A stretch of DNA of 64,000 nt. Origin: CAHJXG01 sp964235485. Its GTDB lineage: Bacteria > Pseudomonadota > Alphaproteobacteria > Acetobacterales > Acetobacteraceae. Under the pieces are notes generated by a model. It was given only the letters and a program-made list of their open reading frames with translations, searched no databases and was not told the DNA's origin. The position numbers were made by a program, and so were the translations under genes. This document shows, in pieces, positions 29,674-37,274 of the stretch (position 1 is the first letter of the stretch; every line of letters starts with the position of its first letter). Where the stretch lies: positions 1 through 64,000 of the forward strand of contig CAXSAZ010000021.1 in the NCBI GenBank assembly GCA_964235485.1, in the 5' to 3' direction.

Positions 29674-31498
29674 CGGCGGACCCCCGCCTTCGCAGCTTGG
29701 ATGCAGCGGCCTGCCGCCGGAGCGGCGCTTGTTCGGCATCGCCGCCTGCGCAGGCGTGGCCATCGGCCCGGTGTTCCGCACCACGGAAGCGCCGCCCCAG
29801 GTGACCCGGCACAAGATCCATGCGTCCGACATCCAGGCCGAAGGCGCCCGGCTGGACGCGGCGGTGCTGCAATCGCGCAAGCAACTGATGAAGCTGCGCA
29901 GCCGCCTCGCCGTTCTGCCGGAGGACAGCCAGGGCGAGATCGCGCCGCTGCTCGATGCCTATCTGCAGATGCTCGGCCCGTCCCGGCTGATCCGCGGGGC
30001 GCGGGCGCGGATTGGGGACCGGCTGGTTTCCGCCGAAACCGCGGTCATGGAGGAAGCGAACGCCATCGCCGCCACGCTGGCCGCGGCGTCGGCGGATGAG
30101 CATGAAGCAGGGGGGCACGCGGCGCGGCAGGCCGACGAGGTGCGGGAGATCGGGCGCCGGCTGGTCCGCAACCTGACCCGCGCGCCGTTCCGCTCCTTTG
30201 CCGGGGCGGTGCAGGGCGCCGTGCTGATCGCCGAAAGCCTGCGCCCGTCCGACGCCGCGCTGATCGACCCCGCGCGGATCGCAGGCGTGGCAACGGAGGA
30301 GGGCGGGACGGACGGGCACACCGCGATCCTGCTGCGCGCGCTCGGCATCCCGTCCGTGCTCGGGGTGCCGGGCCTGCTGGCGGGTTTGCGCGCCGGGGTC
30401 ACGGCGGTGGTCGATGGGGTAGTGGGCACCGTGATCCTGGACCCGGACCTCGCCAGCCTGTCCGGCGCGCGCCGGGCGGTGGCGAGCTTCGCGCGGGACC
30501 GGCAGCGGCTGAGCCGCCTGCGCCGCCTCCCATGCGTCACCCTCGACGGGGTGGCCGTGAGCCTGCAGGCGAACCTGGAGCTGCCGGTCGAGCTGCCCAT
30601 GGTCGCGCAGTCCGGCGCGAACGGCATCGGCCTGCTGCGCAGCGAGTTCCTGTTCATGAACCGCGACACGGTGCCGACGGAGGACGAGCAGGCTCGGACC
30701 TACCGCAACGTCGTCGAGACCATGGCCGGCGACACCGTGACCATTCGCGTCCTGGACTGGGGCGGCGAAAAGGAGATCGAGGCCCTGGTCACCGCGGGAA
30801 TGGTGCCGGAGCTGATCGACAGCAACCCGGCGCTCGGCCTGCGGGGCATCCGGCTCCTGCTCCGCCAGCCGGACCTGTTCGAGACGCAGTTGGCCGCCAT
30901 CCTGCGCGCGGCCCAGGCTGGTCCGGTCCGGGTGCTGCTGCCCATGGTGACCAACGTCGCCGAGCTTCGGGCGGCAAAGGCGATCTACCGGCGCGTGGCG
31001 GACCGCCTCCGGGAGCGCGGGGCCGCCCTGCCCGCCGCCCTGCCGCCGCTCGGGGTCATGGTGGAAACGCCCGGCGCCGCCCTGTGCGCCGACCTGCTCG
31101 CGGCGGAGGCCGAGTTCTTCGCCATCGGCACCAACGATCTGTGCATGTATACCCTCGCCGTGGACCGCGGGGAGATGGAGGTCGCGGAGCTTTACGACCC
31201 GCTGCACCCCGGCGTGCTGCGGCTGATCCGGATGACGATCCTGGGGGCGGCGTCGCGCCGCATCCCGGTGTCGGTGTGCGGCGAGATGGCCGCCAACCCC
31301 GACATGACGCCGCTGCTGCTCGGCCTGGGGCTGCGGAGCTTCAGCACCAATGCGTCCGCCGTGCCGCGGGTGAAACAGGCCGTCCGGGGCACGACCATCA
31401 GCGACTGCGAGCGGCTGACCGCGCATGTCCTGGAGCAGTCCGACGCCGAGCAGATCCGGGACACGCTCAAGTTCTTCGGCCACGCGCCGGCCCGCTGA
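29660..31498 (+). CDS. ptsP: PTS enzyme I (phosphoenolpyruvate-protein phosphotransferase)
   Basis: A 612-residue enzyme I that takes phosphate from phosphoenolpyruvate and passes it to HPr. The phospho-His is His220 in EGGTDGHTAILLRALGIP; the PEP-binding domain shows GLLRSEFLFM, VLDWGGEKE, GTNDLCMYTLAVDRGE and catalytic Cys540 in VSVCGEMAA. It lacks the N-terminal GAF domain of the classical nitrogen-PTS PtsP, and its length is nearer PtsI. The ATG at 29660 overlaps the HPr gene and is chosen because the first HPr-interacting residues (RLFGIAACAGVAIGPVF) follow at the usual distance. A perfect inverted repeat just after the stop may end transcription. Confidence 0.9.
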   Translation: MNRTDGGPPPSQLGCSGLPPERRLFGIAACAGVAIGPVFRTTEAPPQVTRHKIHASDIQAEGARLDAAVLQSRKQLMKLRSRLAVLPEDSQGEIAPLLDAYLQMLGPSRLIRGARARIGDRLVSAETAVMEEANAIAATLAAASADEHEAGGHAARQADEVREIGRRLVRNLTRAPFRSFAGAVQGAVLIAESLRPSDAALIDPARIAGVATEEGGTDGHTAILLRALGIPSVLGVPGLLAGLRAGVTAVVDGVVGTVILDPDLASLSGARRAVASFARDRQRLSRLRRLPCVTLDGVAVSLQANLELPVELPMVAQSGANGIGLLRSEFLFMNRDTVPTEDEQARTYRNVVETMAGDTVTIRVLDWGGEKEIEALVTAGMVPELIDSNPALGLRGIRLLLRQPDLFETQLAAILRAAQAGPVRVLLPMVTNVAELRAAKAIYRRVADRLRERGAALPAALPPLGVMVETPGAALCADLLAAEAEFFAIGTNDLCMYTLAVDRGEMEVAELYDPLHPGVLRLIRMTILGAASRRIPVSVCGEMAANPDMTPLLLGLGLRSFSTNASAVPRVKQAVRGTTISDCERLTAHVLEQSDAEQIRDTLKFFGHAPAR

Positions 31499-31500
31499 CG

Positions 31501-31532
31501 CCGGGCCGTTCAAGCCGGCTTGAACGGCCCGG
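31501..31532. terminator. Perfect 32-bp palindrome after enzyme I gene
   Basis: The 16 bases 31501-31516 are the exact reverse complement of 31517-31532, forming a GC-rich 14-bp stem with a CCGG loop. It begins 2 bases after the stop of the PTS operon. There is no T-run after it, so it is a candidate transcript-end hairpin (protective or Rho-assisted) rather than a textbook intrinsic terminator. Confidence 0.6.
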
Positions 31533-31617
31533 AATCACTGGACGGAATCATTGGAACAAACAGCGAACAACCTGCTAGAAAGGGCGTTTCGGGACCACGG
31601 AGAACGAGGACGCCCCC

Positions 31618-31884
31618 ATGATCCTTCGACTGCTTATCGGCCGCACGGGCCGTCCGGATGTGCGCCTGGAACGCTGCAAGATGCTTGCCGGCGGCGTGCA
31701 GCTCGTGGCCATCGGCGTGTTCGCCGCCGCCATCGTCGCCCCTTCCTTCAACCCGGACCTGCACCCCACCACCGCGACGGTCGGCGCCGGCGGCCTCCTG
31801 GCCGCGTTGATTGAGTTGTTGGCGCTTCGCATCATGGGTTATATCTCTCCACCGGAGGCTGAAAACCGGAGCGAAGACGAGTGA
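31618..31884 (+). CDS. Small membrane protein of unknown function
   Basis: An 88-residue protein with two hydrophobic segments (about 24-41 GGVQLVAIGVFAAAIVAP and 56-73 GAGGLLAALIELLALRIM) and an acidic tail ENRSEDE. GAGGA lies before the ATG. A possible promoter (TTGGAA at 31551 and TGCTAG at 31573, 16 bases apart) precedes it. No family recognised. The TGA overlaps the ATG of an even smaller membrane gene, so the two are probably made together. Confidence 0.55.
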   Translation: MILRLLIGRTGRPDVRLERCKMLAGGVQLVAIGVFAAAIVAPSFNPDLHPTTATVGAGGLLAALIELLALRIMGYISPPEAENRSEDE

Positions 31885-31994
31885 TGCTTGAAATGTTCGA
31901 GCGCCTGCTGATCGCCGGCATACCGTTCGTCACGGTGGTCTGCCTCGGCCTTTACGTCGAGCAGCGCTGGCTCGGGCTGCCGCGCCGGAAGTAA
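31884..31994 (+). CDS. Tiny membrane protein (36 residues), coupled to upstream gene
   Basis: The frame MLEMFERLLIAGIPFVTVVC continues LGLYVEQRWLGLPRRK and stops at TAA. It starts in the overlap TGATG with the preceding small membrane gene. It has one hydrophobic segment (residues 8-24) followed by a positively charged end, the usual shape of a single-pass small inner-membrane protein with the C-terminus inside. Unknown function. Support rests on the overlap, the membrane profile and the complete short frame. Confidence 0.45.
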   Translation: MLEMFERLLIAGIPFVTVVCLGLYVEQRWLGLPRRK

Positions 31995-32130
31995 GGCGCC
32001 CGGTGCTGGCCGCCTCCCTGGCGCGCCCGCGCCGGGGCGGTTATGGTGGCATGGTCCAGACCCGTGCTGCCGCGCCCTCATCCCCGCTGTGCGCCGTGGC
32101 CGAAGCGAACCCATTGCCCGGAACCGCATC

Positions 32131-33009
32131 ATGACCGAGTCGTCCGACTACACGCCCCCGGAGGTTTGGACCTGGAAGCAGGGAGGCGGCGGCCGGTTCG
32201 CGTCCATCAACCGCCCGGTCGCGGGCGCCACGCACGACAAGGAATTGCCGGTGGGCCGCCACCCCTTGCAGCTTTACTCCTTGGCCACGCCGAACGGCGT
32301 CAAGGTCACGGTGATGCTGGAGGAGCTGCTGGCGCTCGGCCACCGCGGCGCGGAGTATGACGCCTGGCTGATCCGCATCAACGACGGCGACCAGTTCGGC
32401 AGCGGCTTCGTGGCGGTGAACCCCAACTCCAAGATCCCGGCGCTGATGGACCGCGGTGGCCCCACGCCGGTCCGCGTGTTCGAGTCGGGCGCGATCCTGC
32501 TTTATCTGGCCGAGAAGTTCGGCGCGTTCCTGCCGACGGACAAGGCGGCGCGCACCGAGTGCCTGTCTTGGCTGTTCTGGCAGATGGGCAGCGGGCCTTA
32601 CCTGGGCGGCGGCTTCGGCCACTTCTACGCCTACGCGCCGACCAAGATCGAGTATGCCATCGACCGGTTCGCGATGGAGGCCAAGCGCCAGCTTGACGTG
32701 CTGGACCGCCGCCTGGCGGACAACGAGTATTTGGGCGGGCGCGAGTACTCGGTCGCCGACATCGCCGTCTGGCCCTGGTATGGCGCCCTCGTGCAGGGCC
32801 AGCTTTACGGGGACGCGGCCAAGTTCCTACAGGTGCAGGACTACGCGAACCTGCAGCGTTGGACCGCGGCCGTCGCCGCGCGCCCGGCCGTGCAGCGCGG
32901 GCGGATGGTCAACCGTGTTTCCGGCGAACCGTCCAGCCAGTTGCACGAGCGCCACGACGCCGGCGATTTCGACGCCAAAACGCAGGACAAGATCGCGGCC
33001 GGAAGCTGA
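32131..33009 (+). CDS. yghU: YghU-type glutathione S-transferase (disulfide-bond oxidoreductase)
   Basis: A 292-residue cytosolic glutathione transferase of the YghU/nu class. The thioredoxin-like N-terminal domain has SLATPNGVKVTVMLEE near residue 49, VNPNSKIPALMD near 94 and FESGAILLYLAEKFG near 115, and the all-helical domain contains the class phrase GGGFGHFYAYAPTKIEYAIDR near 155 plus LGGREYSVADIAVWPW near 205. Nu-class enzymes bind two glutathiones and reduce disulfides and organic peroxides. The start MTESSDY fits homologues. It stands alone. Confidence 0.9.
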   Translation: MTESSDYTPPEVWTWKQGGGGRFASINRPVAGATHDKELPVGRHPLQLYSLATPNGVKVTVMLEELLALGHRGAEYDAWLIRINDGDQFGSGFVAVNPNSKIPALMDRGGPTPVRVFESGAILLYLAEKFGAFLPTDKAARTECLSWLFWQMGSGPYLGGGFGHFYAYAPTKIEYAIDRFAMEAKRQLDVLDRRLADNEYLGGREYSVADIAVWPWYGALVQGQLYGDAAKFLQVQDYANLQRWTAAVAARPAVQRGRMVNRVSGEPSSQLHERHDAGDFDAKTQDKIAAGS

Positions 33010-33544
33010 GGCTGCCCCGGGGCTGAGCAGCTTAGCCCTGCGGTCAAAGCGCGATGCCCTCGTATGGGTGAAAGGGTCAGGCGGACGCACCGGGATGGGC
33101 TACAGGCGCGGTGCGAGGAGTGTGGCGGGCCGGAAATCGGGACTGAGAGGGACGGCGAGACTACACGTGTCAAGCGACATGCGTCTTCATAACTGGTTTA
33201 GCAGCGAGTGCATTGCAAATCTGGCTCTTGGTGAGAGACAAGACTGTTTGGTTAACATGCACGAAACTCAAACCCGTTTGCCTATCAAAATTCAGCTAAT
33301 ATGATAGGCAAACTTTCATGCCTCCCCTCATTTCGCTTCAATGACGGAGATGGTCGGGGGTCTCGCGACGGTTTGGGCTGGCTTGCCTGATGGGCGGGTC
33401 GTGACAAGCGGCTGAGCGGCCTTGCGGCCTAGTCCGATCATGAATCGTGTTACGGCACATTGATCAGGCCAGGCTTTGTTCATTCACAAAAAGACGAACA
33501 ACTCACGCACACCAGACGGAACTGCTGCCACCCAGTCGTTGAAA
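33010..33544. other. Low-GC spacer without a convincing gene
   Basis: About 535 bases beside the 3' side of the tRNA-Thr gene contain no frame I can defend. The composition is well below the surrounding GC level from about 33170 onward, with many short stops in all frames. The only strong structure is the inverted repeat at 33276-33313. The stretch may be what remains of an element integrated next to the tRNA, but no integrase or duplicated tRNA end is seen. Confidence 0.5.
33276..33313. repeat. Perfect 12-bp inverted repeat in AT-rich spacer
   Basis: GTTTGCCTATCA (33276-33287) and its exact reverse complement (33302-33313) flank a 14-base loop. It is followed by TTTC. It could be a terminator-type hairpin or part of a decayed mobile element. 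Confidence 0.6.
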
Positions 33545-33619
<75 letters not shown>

Positions 33620-33778
33620 CGCGCCCAGGGGTATAGCCGGGCGGGCGGGCCGCCGCAACCGGGGCGCGCCGCGTGGGGTGCCAGCCGGCATCCGTATGTG
33701 TTATGCAACGACCCGCCAACCCCCTGCCGCCCACGCGCCTGGAACGCGCGGCGCGGCCTCCCCACGTTTTGGTCCCAG

Positions 33779-35053
33779 ATGTCAGACATAGCCCTTCAAA
33801 ACCTGCCCGGCCCAGACGCCACGATGCGGGAATGCCCGGAATGCGGGCTGTTCCAGGACGTGCCGGCCATGCGGCCCGGCCAGATCGCCGAGTGTAACCG
33901 CTGCGGCGCCCTGCTGCGCCGCCGCCGCCGCGACGCGCTCGGCACCACGCTGGCGTTCAGCATCACCGGGCTGGTGCTGTTCGCGCTGGCGGCCACCGGG
34001 CCGCTGCTCGGGCTGCGCGTGGCCGGCCAGCAACGGGACACGACCCTGATCGCCCTGCCCGGCGCGTTCGAGACCCAAGGCTTGTGGGAGCTGGCCGCCG
34101 TCGTGCTGGCCTTCACGCTGCTGGCGCCGCTGCTGAAGCTGGGGCTGACCGCCGGCGTGCTGATCGGCCTGCGGCTGGATGCCGCGCCGTCCACCCTCGC
34201 GGCCATGGAGCGCTGGCGCAAGCGCCTCACGCCCTGGGCGATGATCGAGGTGTTCCTGCTCGGCGCCTTTGTCGCCTACACCCGCCTGGCGGCGATGGCG
34301 GAGGTGCAGGTGGGCGTGGCGCTCTATGTCCTGGGCGCGCTGATGCTCACGGTGGTCGCGACGGACGCTTGGCTCGATGAACATGCGCTGTGGGAAGCGA
34401 TCGGGCGGCGTCGGCGCACCCAGGCGCCGATGGGCGACGGCCCGCTGATCGGCTGCGACAGTTGCGGCCGGGTCAGCCGGGCGGAGCCGGGCGCCCGCTG
34501 TCCGCGCTGCAACGCCGCGCTGCGCGTCCGCAAGCCCAACAGCATCGCGCGGAGCTGGGCGCTGCTGGCCGCGGCGGCGGTGCTCTACATCCCGGCCAAC
34601 CTGTATCCCATCCTGACCCTGATCCGGTTCGGCCGCGGGCAACCCAGCACCATCATCGGCGGGGTGCAGGAATTGATCGAGTATCGCATGTGGCCGCTCG
34701 CCCTCCTGGTGTTCGGGGCCAGCATGTTGGTGCCGGTGCTGAAGCTGCTGAGCCTGGCCGTGCTGCTGGTCTCGACCCAGCGGCACGCGGCGGGGCGCCT
34801 CAAGGACCGCACGCGGCTGTATCGCATCGTGGACGCGGTGGGGCGCTGGTCGATGATCGACGTGTTCATGCTGGCGGTTCTGGTGGCGCTGGTGCGGATG
34901 GGGCTGCTGGCGTCCGTCATCCCGGGGGTGGGCGCGGTATGCTTCGCCGCGGTGGTGATCCTGACCATGCTGGCGGCCTTCAGCTTCGACCCGCGGCTGA
35001 TGTGGGACGCGGCTGGCCAAACCGGGTGCGATGCGGCAAAGGCTGAGGCATGA
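33779..35053 (+). CDS. pqiA: PqiA-type intermembrane transport membrane protein
   Basis: A 424-residue inner-membrane protein with two PqiA domains. Each begins with a zinc-ribbon-like pair: CPECGLF and CNRCGALL (about 17-45), then CDSCGRV and CPRCNAAL (about 227-250). Each is followed by four hydrophobic helices containing the LPGAFETQGLWELA and AAVLYIPANLYPILTL type segments. PqiA works with PqiB and PqiC to move lipids between the inner and outer membranes. The start MSDIALQ is chosen over an upstream ATG at 33698. The stop overlaps pqiB by ATGA. Confidence 0.88.
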   Translation: MSDIALQNLPGPDATMRECPECGLFQDVPAMRPGQIAECNRCGALLRRRRRDALGTTLAFSITGLVLFALAATGPLLGLRVAGQQRDTTLIALPGAFETQGLWELAAVVLAFTLLAPLLKLGLTAGVLIGLRLDAAPSTLAAMERWRKRLTPWAMIEVFLLGAFVAYTRLAAMAEVQVGVALYVLGALMLTVVATDAWLDEHALWEAIGRRRRTQAPMGDGPLIGCDSCGRVSRAEPGARCPRCNAALRVRKPNSIARSWALLAAAAVLYIPANLYPILTLIRFGRGQPSTIIGGVQELIEYRMWPLALLVFGASMLVPVLKLLSLAVLLVSTQRHAAGRLKDRTRLYRIVDAVGRWSMIDVFMLAVLVALVRMGLLASVIPGVGAVCFAAVVILTMLAAFSFDPRLMWDAAGQTGCDAAKAEA

Positions 35054-36693
35054 GCGACGCGACCTCACCCAAGGAGCCTGCGGCGGCGGTCCGGCGCAGC
35101 CGCATCTCCTTGATCTGGCTGATCCCGCTCGTCGCCGCGGTGATCGCCGCCTGGCTCGGCTGGCGCACCGTGTCGCAGGAGGGCAGCCTGCTGACGCTGA
35201 CCTTCCGCGGCGCGGACGGCCTGACCGCGGGGCAGACCCGCGTGCGACACAAGGCGGTGGATCTGGGCCAGGTCGAGACCATCCGCCTGTCGGACGACAT
35301 GTCCCACGTCATCGTCACGGTCCGTATGCGGCGGGAGGCCGATCCGTACCTGACGGACAACGCGCGGTTCTGGGTGGTGCGCCCGCGCATCGCGTCCGGC
35401 AGCCTTTCGGGGATCGAGACCCTGGTGTCCGGCAGCTACATCGAGATGGACCCCGGCAACCGCGACGGGCAGCGGCAGTTGGAATTCACCGGGCTGGAGC
35501 AGCCGCCCGGCGTCCGCTCCGGCGAGCCGGGCCGCACCTTCGCCCTCAAGGCCCAGCGCCTCGGCTCCCTGGGGCCAGGGGCGCCGGTGTTCTACCGCGA
35601 CATCACCGTGGGCGAGGTCTTGGGCTACGACATCGGCGACGGCACCGGGCCGGTGACGGTGCGGGTGTTCGTCCGCGCCCCATACGACAGCTTCGTGCGT
35701 CACGGCACGCATTTCTGGAACGCGTCCGGCTTGTCGGTGCAGATCGGCAGCGAGGGCCTGCACGTGGAGGTCGCGAGCCTGCAGGCCGTGCTGTCCGGCG
35801 GGGTCGCGTTCGACTCGCCGCGCCGCAGCAAGGCCGATGCCGAGGAGGCGGAGGCCGGCACCGAGTTCCCGCTCTACAACGACTTCGCCCAGGCGCAGGC
35901 CGCCGGCTACAGCACCAAGCTGTCGTTCGTCACCTACTTTGAAAGCTCGGTGCGCGGCTTGTCGCACGGCGCCCCGGTCGAGTTCTTCGGCATCCAGGTC
36001 GGCACCGTGAGCAGCGTCGCCCTGGAACTGGACCCGGCCACCGGCAGCGCGCGGGTGCGGGTGCGGCTTGAGGTGCAGCCCGAGCGCATCATGAGCCAGG
36101 ACGAGGTGAAGACCGACGACACCATGGACGCGACGCGCCGCCTGGTGCAGCGCGGCATGAGGGCGCAGTTGCAGACCGCGAGCTACCTGACGGGGCAGCG
36201 GGTGGTGGCGCTCGACTTCGTGCCGAACGCCCGGCCCGCGGATGTGGTGATGGATGGCGGCGACATCGTGCTGCCGAGCCAGGGCGGCGGCCTCGACAAC
36301 ATCCTGGTCGCCGCCGGGGACATCGCGGGCAAGCTGGACCGGCTGCCGCTCGACCAGATCGGGCAGAACCTCAACGGCGTTCTGCGGTCCACGACCGGCG
36401 CGATGAACAGCGTGCAGGACCTGGTGAAAAAGGCTGACGCCGGGCTGACGCCCACGCTGCGCCGCTTGCCGGAGATCACCGCGGGCCTGCAGGACGCGGT
36501 GGCCAAGGCCGGGCGGACCTTCGGGTCCATCGAGGCGAGCTACGGCAGCAACTCGCAATTCGGACGGGAGCTGGAGCGGGCCATGGTCCAGGTGGGCGAC
36601 ACCGCGCGCTCGATCCGGTTGCTGGCGGACTTCCTCGACCGCCATCCCGAAGCCCTGGTGCGCGGGCGCGGCGGACTGGGCGCCACGCGATGA
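35050..36693 (+). CDS. pqiB: PqiB, MCE-domain intermembrane lipid transport protein
   Basis: A 547-residue protein with one N-terminal membrane anchor (SLIWLIPLVAAVIAAWLGW, about 20-38) and three MlaD/MCE domains in the periplasm (about 45-135, 160-270, 290-400), recognisable by FRGADGLTAGQTRVRHKAVDLG and FFESSVRGLSHGAPVEFFGIQVG. The C-terminal helical part would form the needle reaching towards the outer membrane, as in E. coli PqiB. Start overlaps pqiA, end overlaps pqiC, so the three are translated together. Confidence 0.9.
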   Translation: MSDATSPKEPAAAVRRSRISLIWLIPLVAAVIAAWLGWRTVSQEGSLLTLTFRGADGLTAGQTRVRHKAVDLGQVETIRLSDDMSHVIVTVRMRREADPYLTDNARFWVVRPRIASGSLSGIETLVSGSYIEMDPGNRDGQRQLEFTGLEQPPGVRSGEPGRTFALKAQRLGSLGPGAPVFYRDITVGEVLGYDIGDGTGPVTVRVFVRAPYDSFVRHGTHFWNASGLSVQIGSEGLHVEVASLQAVLSGGVAFDSPRRSKADAEEAEAGTEFPLYNDFAQAQAAGYSTKLSFVTYFESSVRGLSHGAPVEFFGIQVGTVSSVALELDPATGSARVRVRLEVQPERIMSQDEVKTDDTMDATRRLVQRGMRAQLQTASYLTGQRVVALDFVPNARPADVVMDGGDIVLPSQGGGLDNILVAAGDIAGKLDRLPLDQIGQNLNGVLRSTTGAMNSVQDLVKKADAGLTPTLRRLPEITAGLQDAVAKAGRTFGSIEASYGSNSQFGRELERAMVQVGDTARSIRLLADFLDRHPEALVRGRGGLGATR

Positions 36694-37274
36694 CGCCTTC
36701 CCGCCGCGGCCTCCTCGGCCTCGCGCTGGCCGGCGCCGCGTCTGCGTGCGCCTCGCCCGAGCCTGCGTACTTCACCCTGGCCGCCGTGCCCGGCCCCGCC
36801 CGGCGCGGCGGCCCGGCGCAGGTCGAACTGCGCCGCCCGGGCCTGGCCGGCTACCTCGACCGCCCGGAGATCGTGCGGAGCAACAGCCCCTACTCGCTCC
36901 GCGTGACGGGCGCGGAGCGGTGGGGAGAGCCGCTGGGCGACCTGATCGCGCGCATCCTGGCGGAGGACCTGAACAACCGCCTGCCGGGCAGCAGCGTGTT
37001 CACCTCGGCCGGCTCGATCACGGCGGAAGCGGACGCGACGGTCGAGATGGACATCCAGCGGTTCGACGCCGACCCGTCGGGCCAAGTGGTGCTGCTGGCG
37101 CAGGTGGCGGTGTCGCGTGGACGGGCGCGCGCTTCGGCGGCGACGCGGGTGGTGCGCTTGACCGTGCAGCCGGCCGGCCCCGGCACGGCGAGCCTGGTCG
37201 CCGCCATGAGCGCGGCGCTGGGACAGCTCGCCGATGCGTTGGCAGCGATGCTGCAGGACCCCAAGCAGCGTTAG
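36690..37274 (+). CDS. pqiC: PqiC-type outer-membrane lipoprotein
   Basis: A 194-residue ABC-type transport auxiliary lipoprotein. The signal peptide MTPSRRGLLGLALAGAASAC ends in a lipobox with Cys20. The mature part has the phrase YFTLAAVPG and the DRPEIVRSNSPYSLRV motif of the PqiC/YmbA domain. It probably sits on the inner face of the outer membrane and docks PqiB. The start overlaps pqiB (ATGA) and the stop shares ttag with the convergent AI-2E-family gene. Confidence 0.88.
   Translation: MTPSRRGLLGLALAGAASACASPEPAYFTLAAVPGPARRGGPAQVELRRPGLAGYLDRPEIVRSNSPYSLRVTGAERWGEPLGDLIARILAEDLNNRLPGSSVFTSAGSITAEADATVEMDIQRFDADPSGQVVLLAQVAVSRGRARASAATRVVRLTVQPAGPGTASLVAAMSAALGQLADALAAMLQDPKQR

Noticed and set aside
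31553..31588. EcfG-type promoter (GGAAC and CGTT) before the small membrane gene
   Set aside because: The two elements are 27 bases apart; 16-17 is needed.
33010..33544. Integration scar with duplicated tRNA-Thr end
   Set aside because: No second copy of the tRNA 3' sequence was found in the spacer by eye, so an attachment-site call is not supported.
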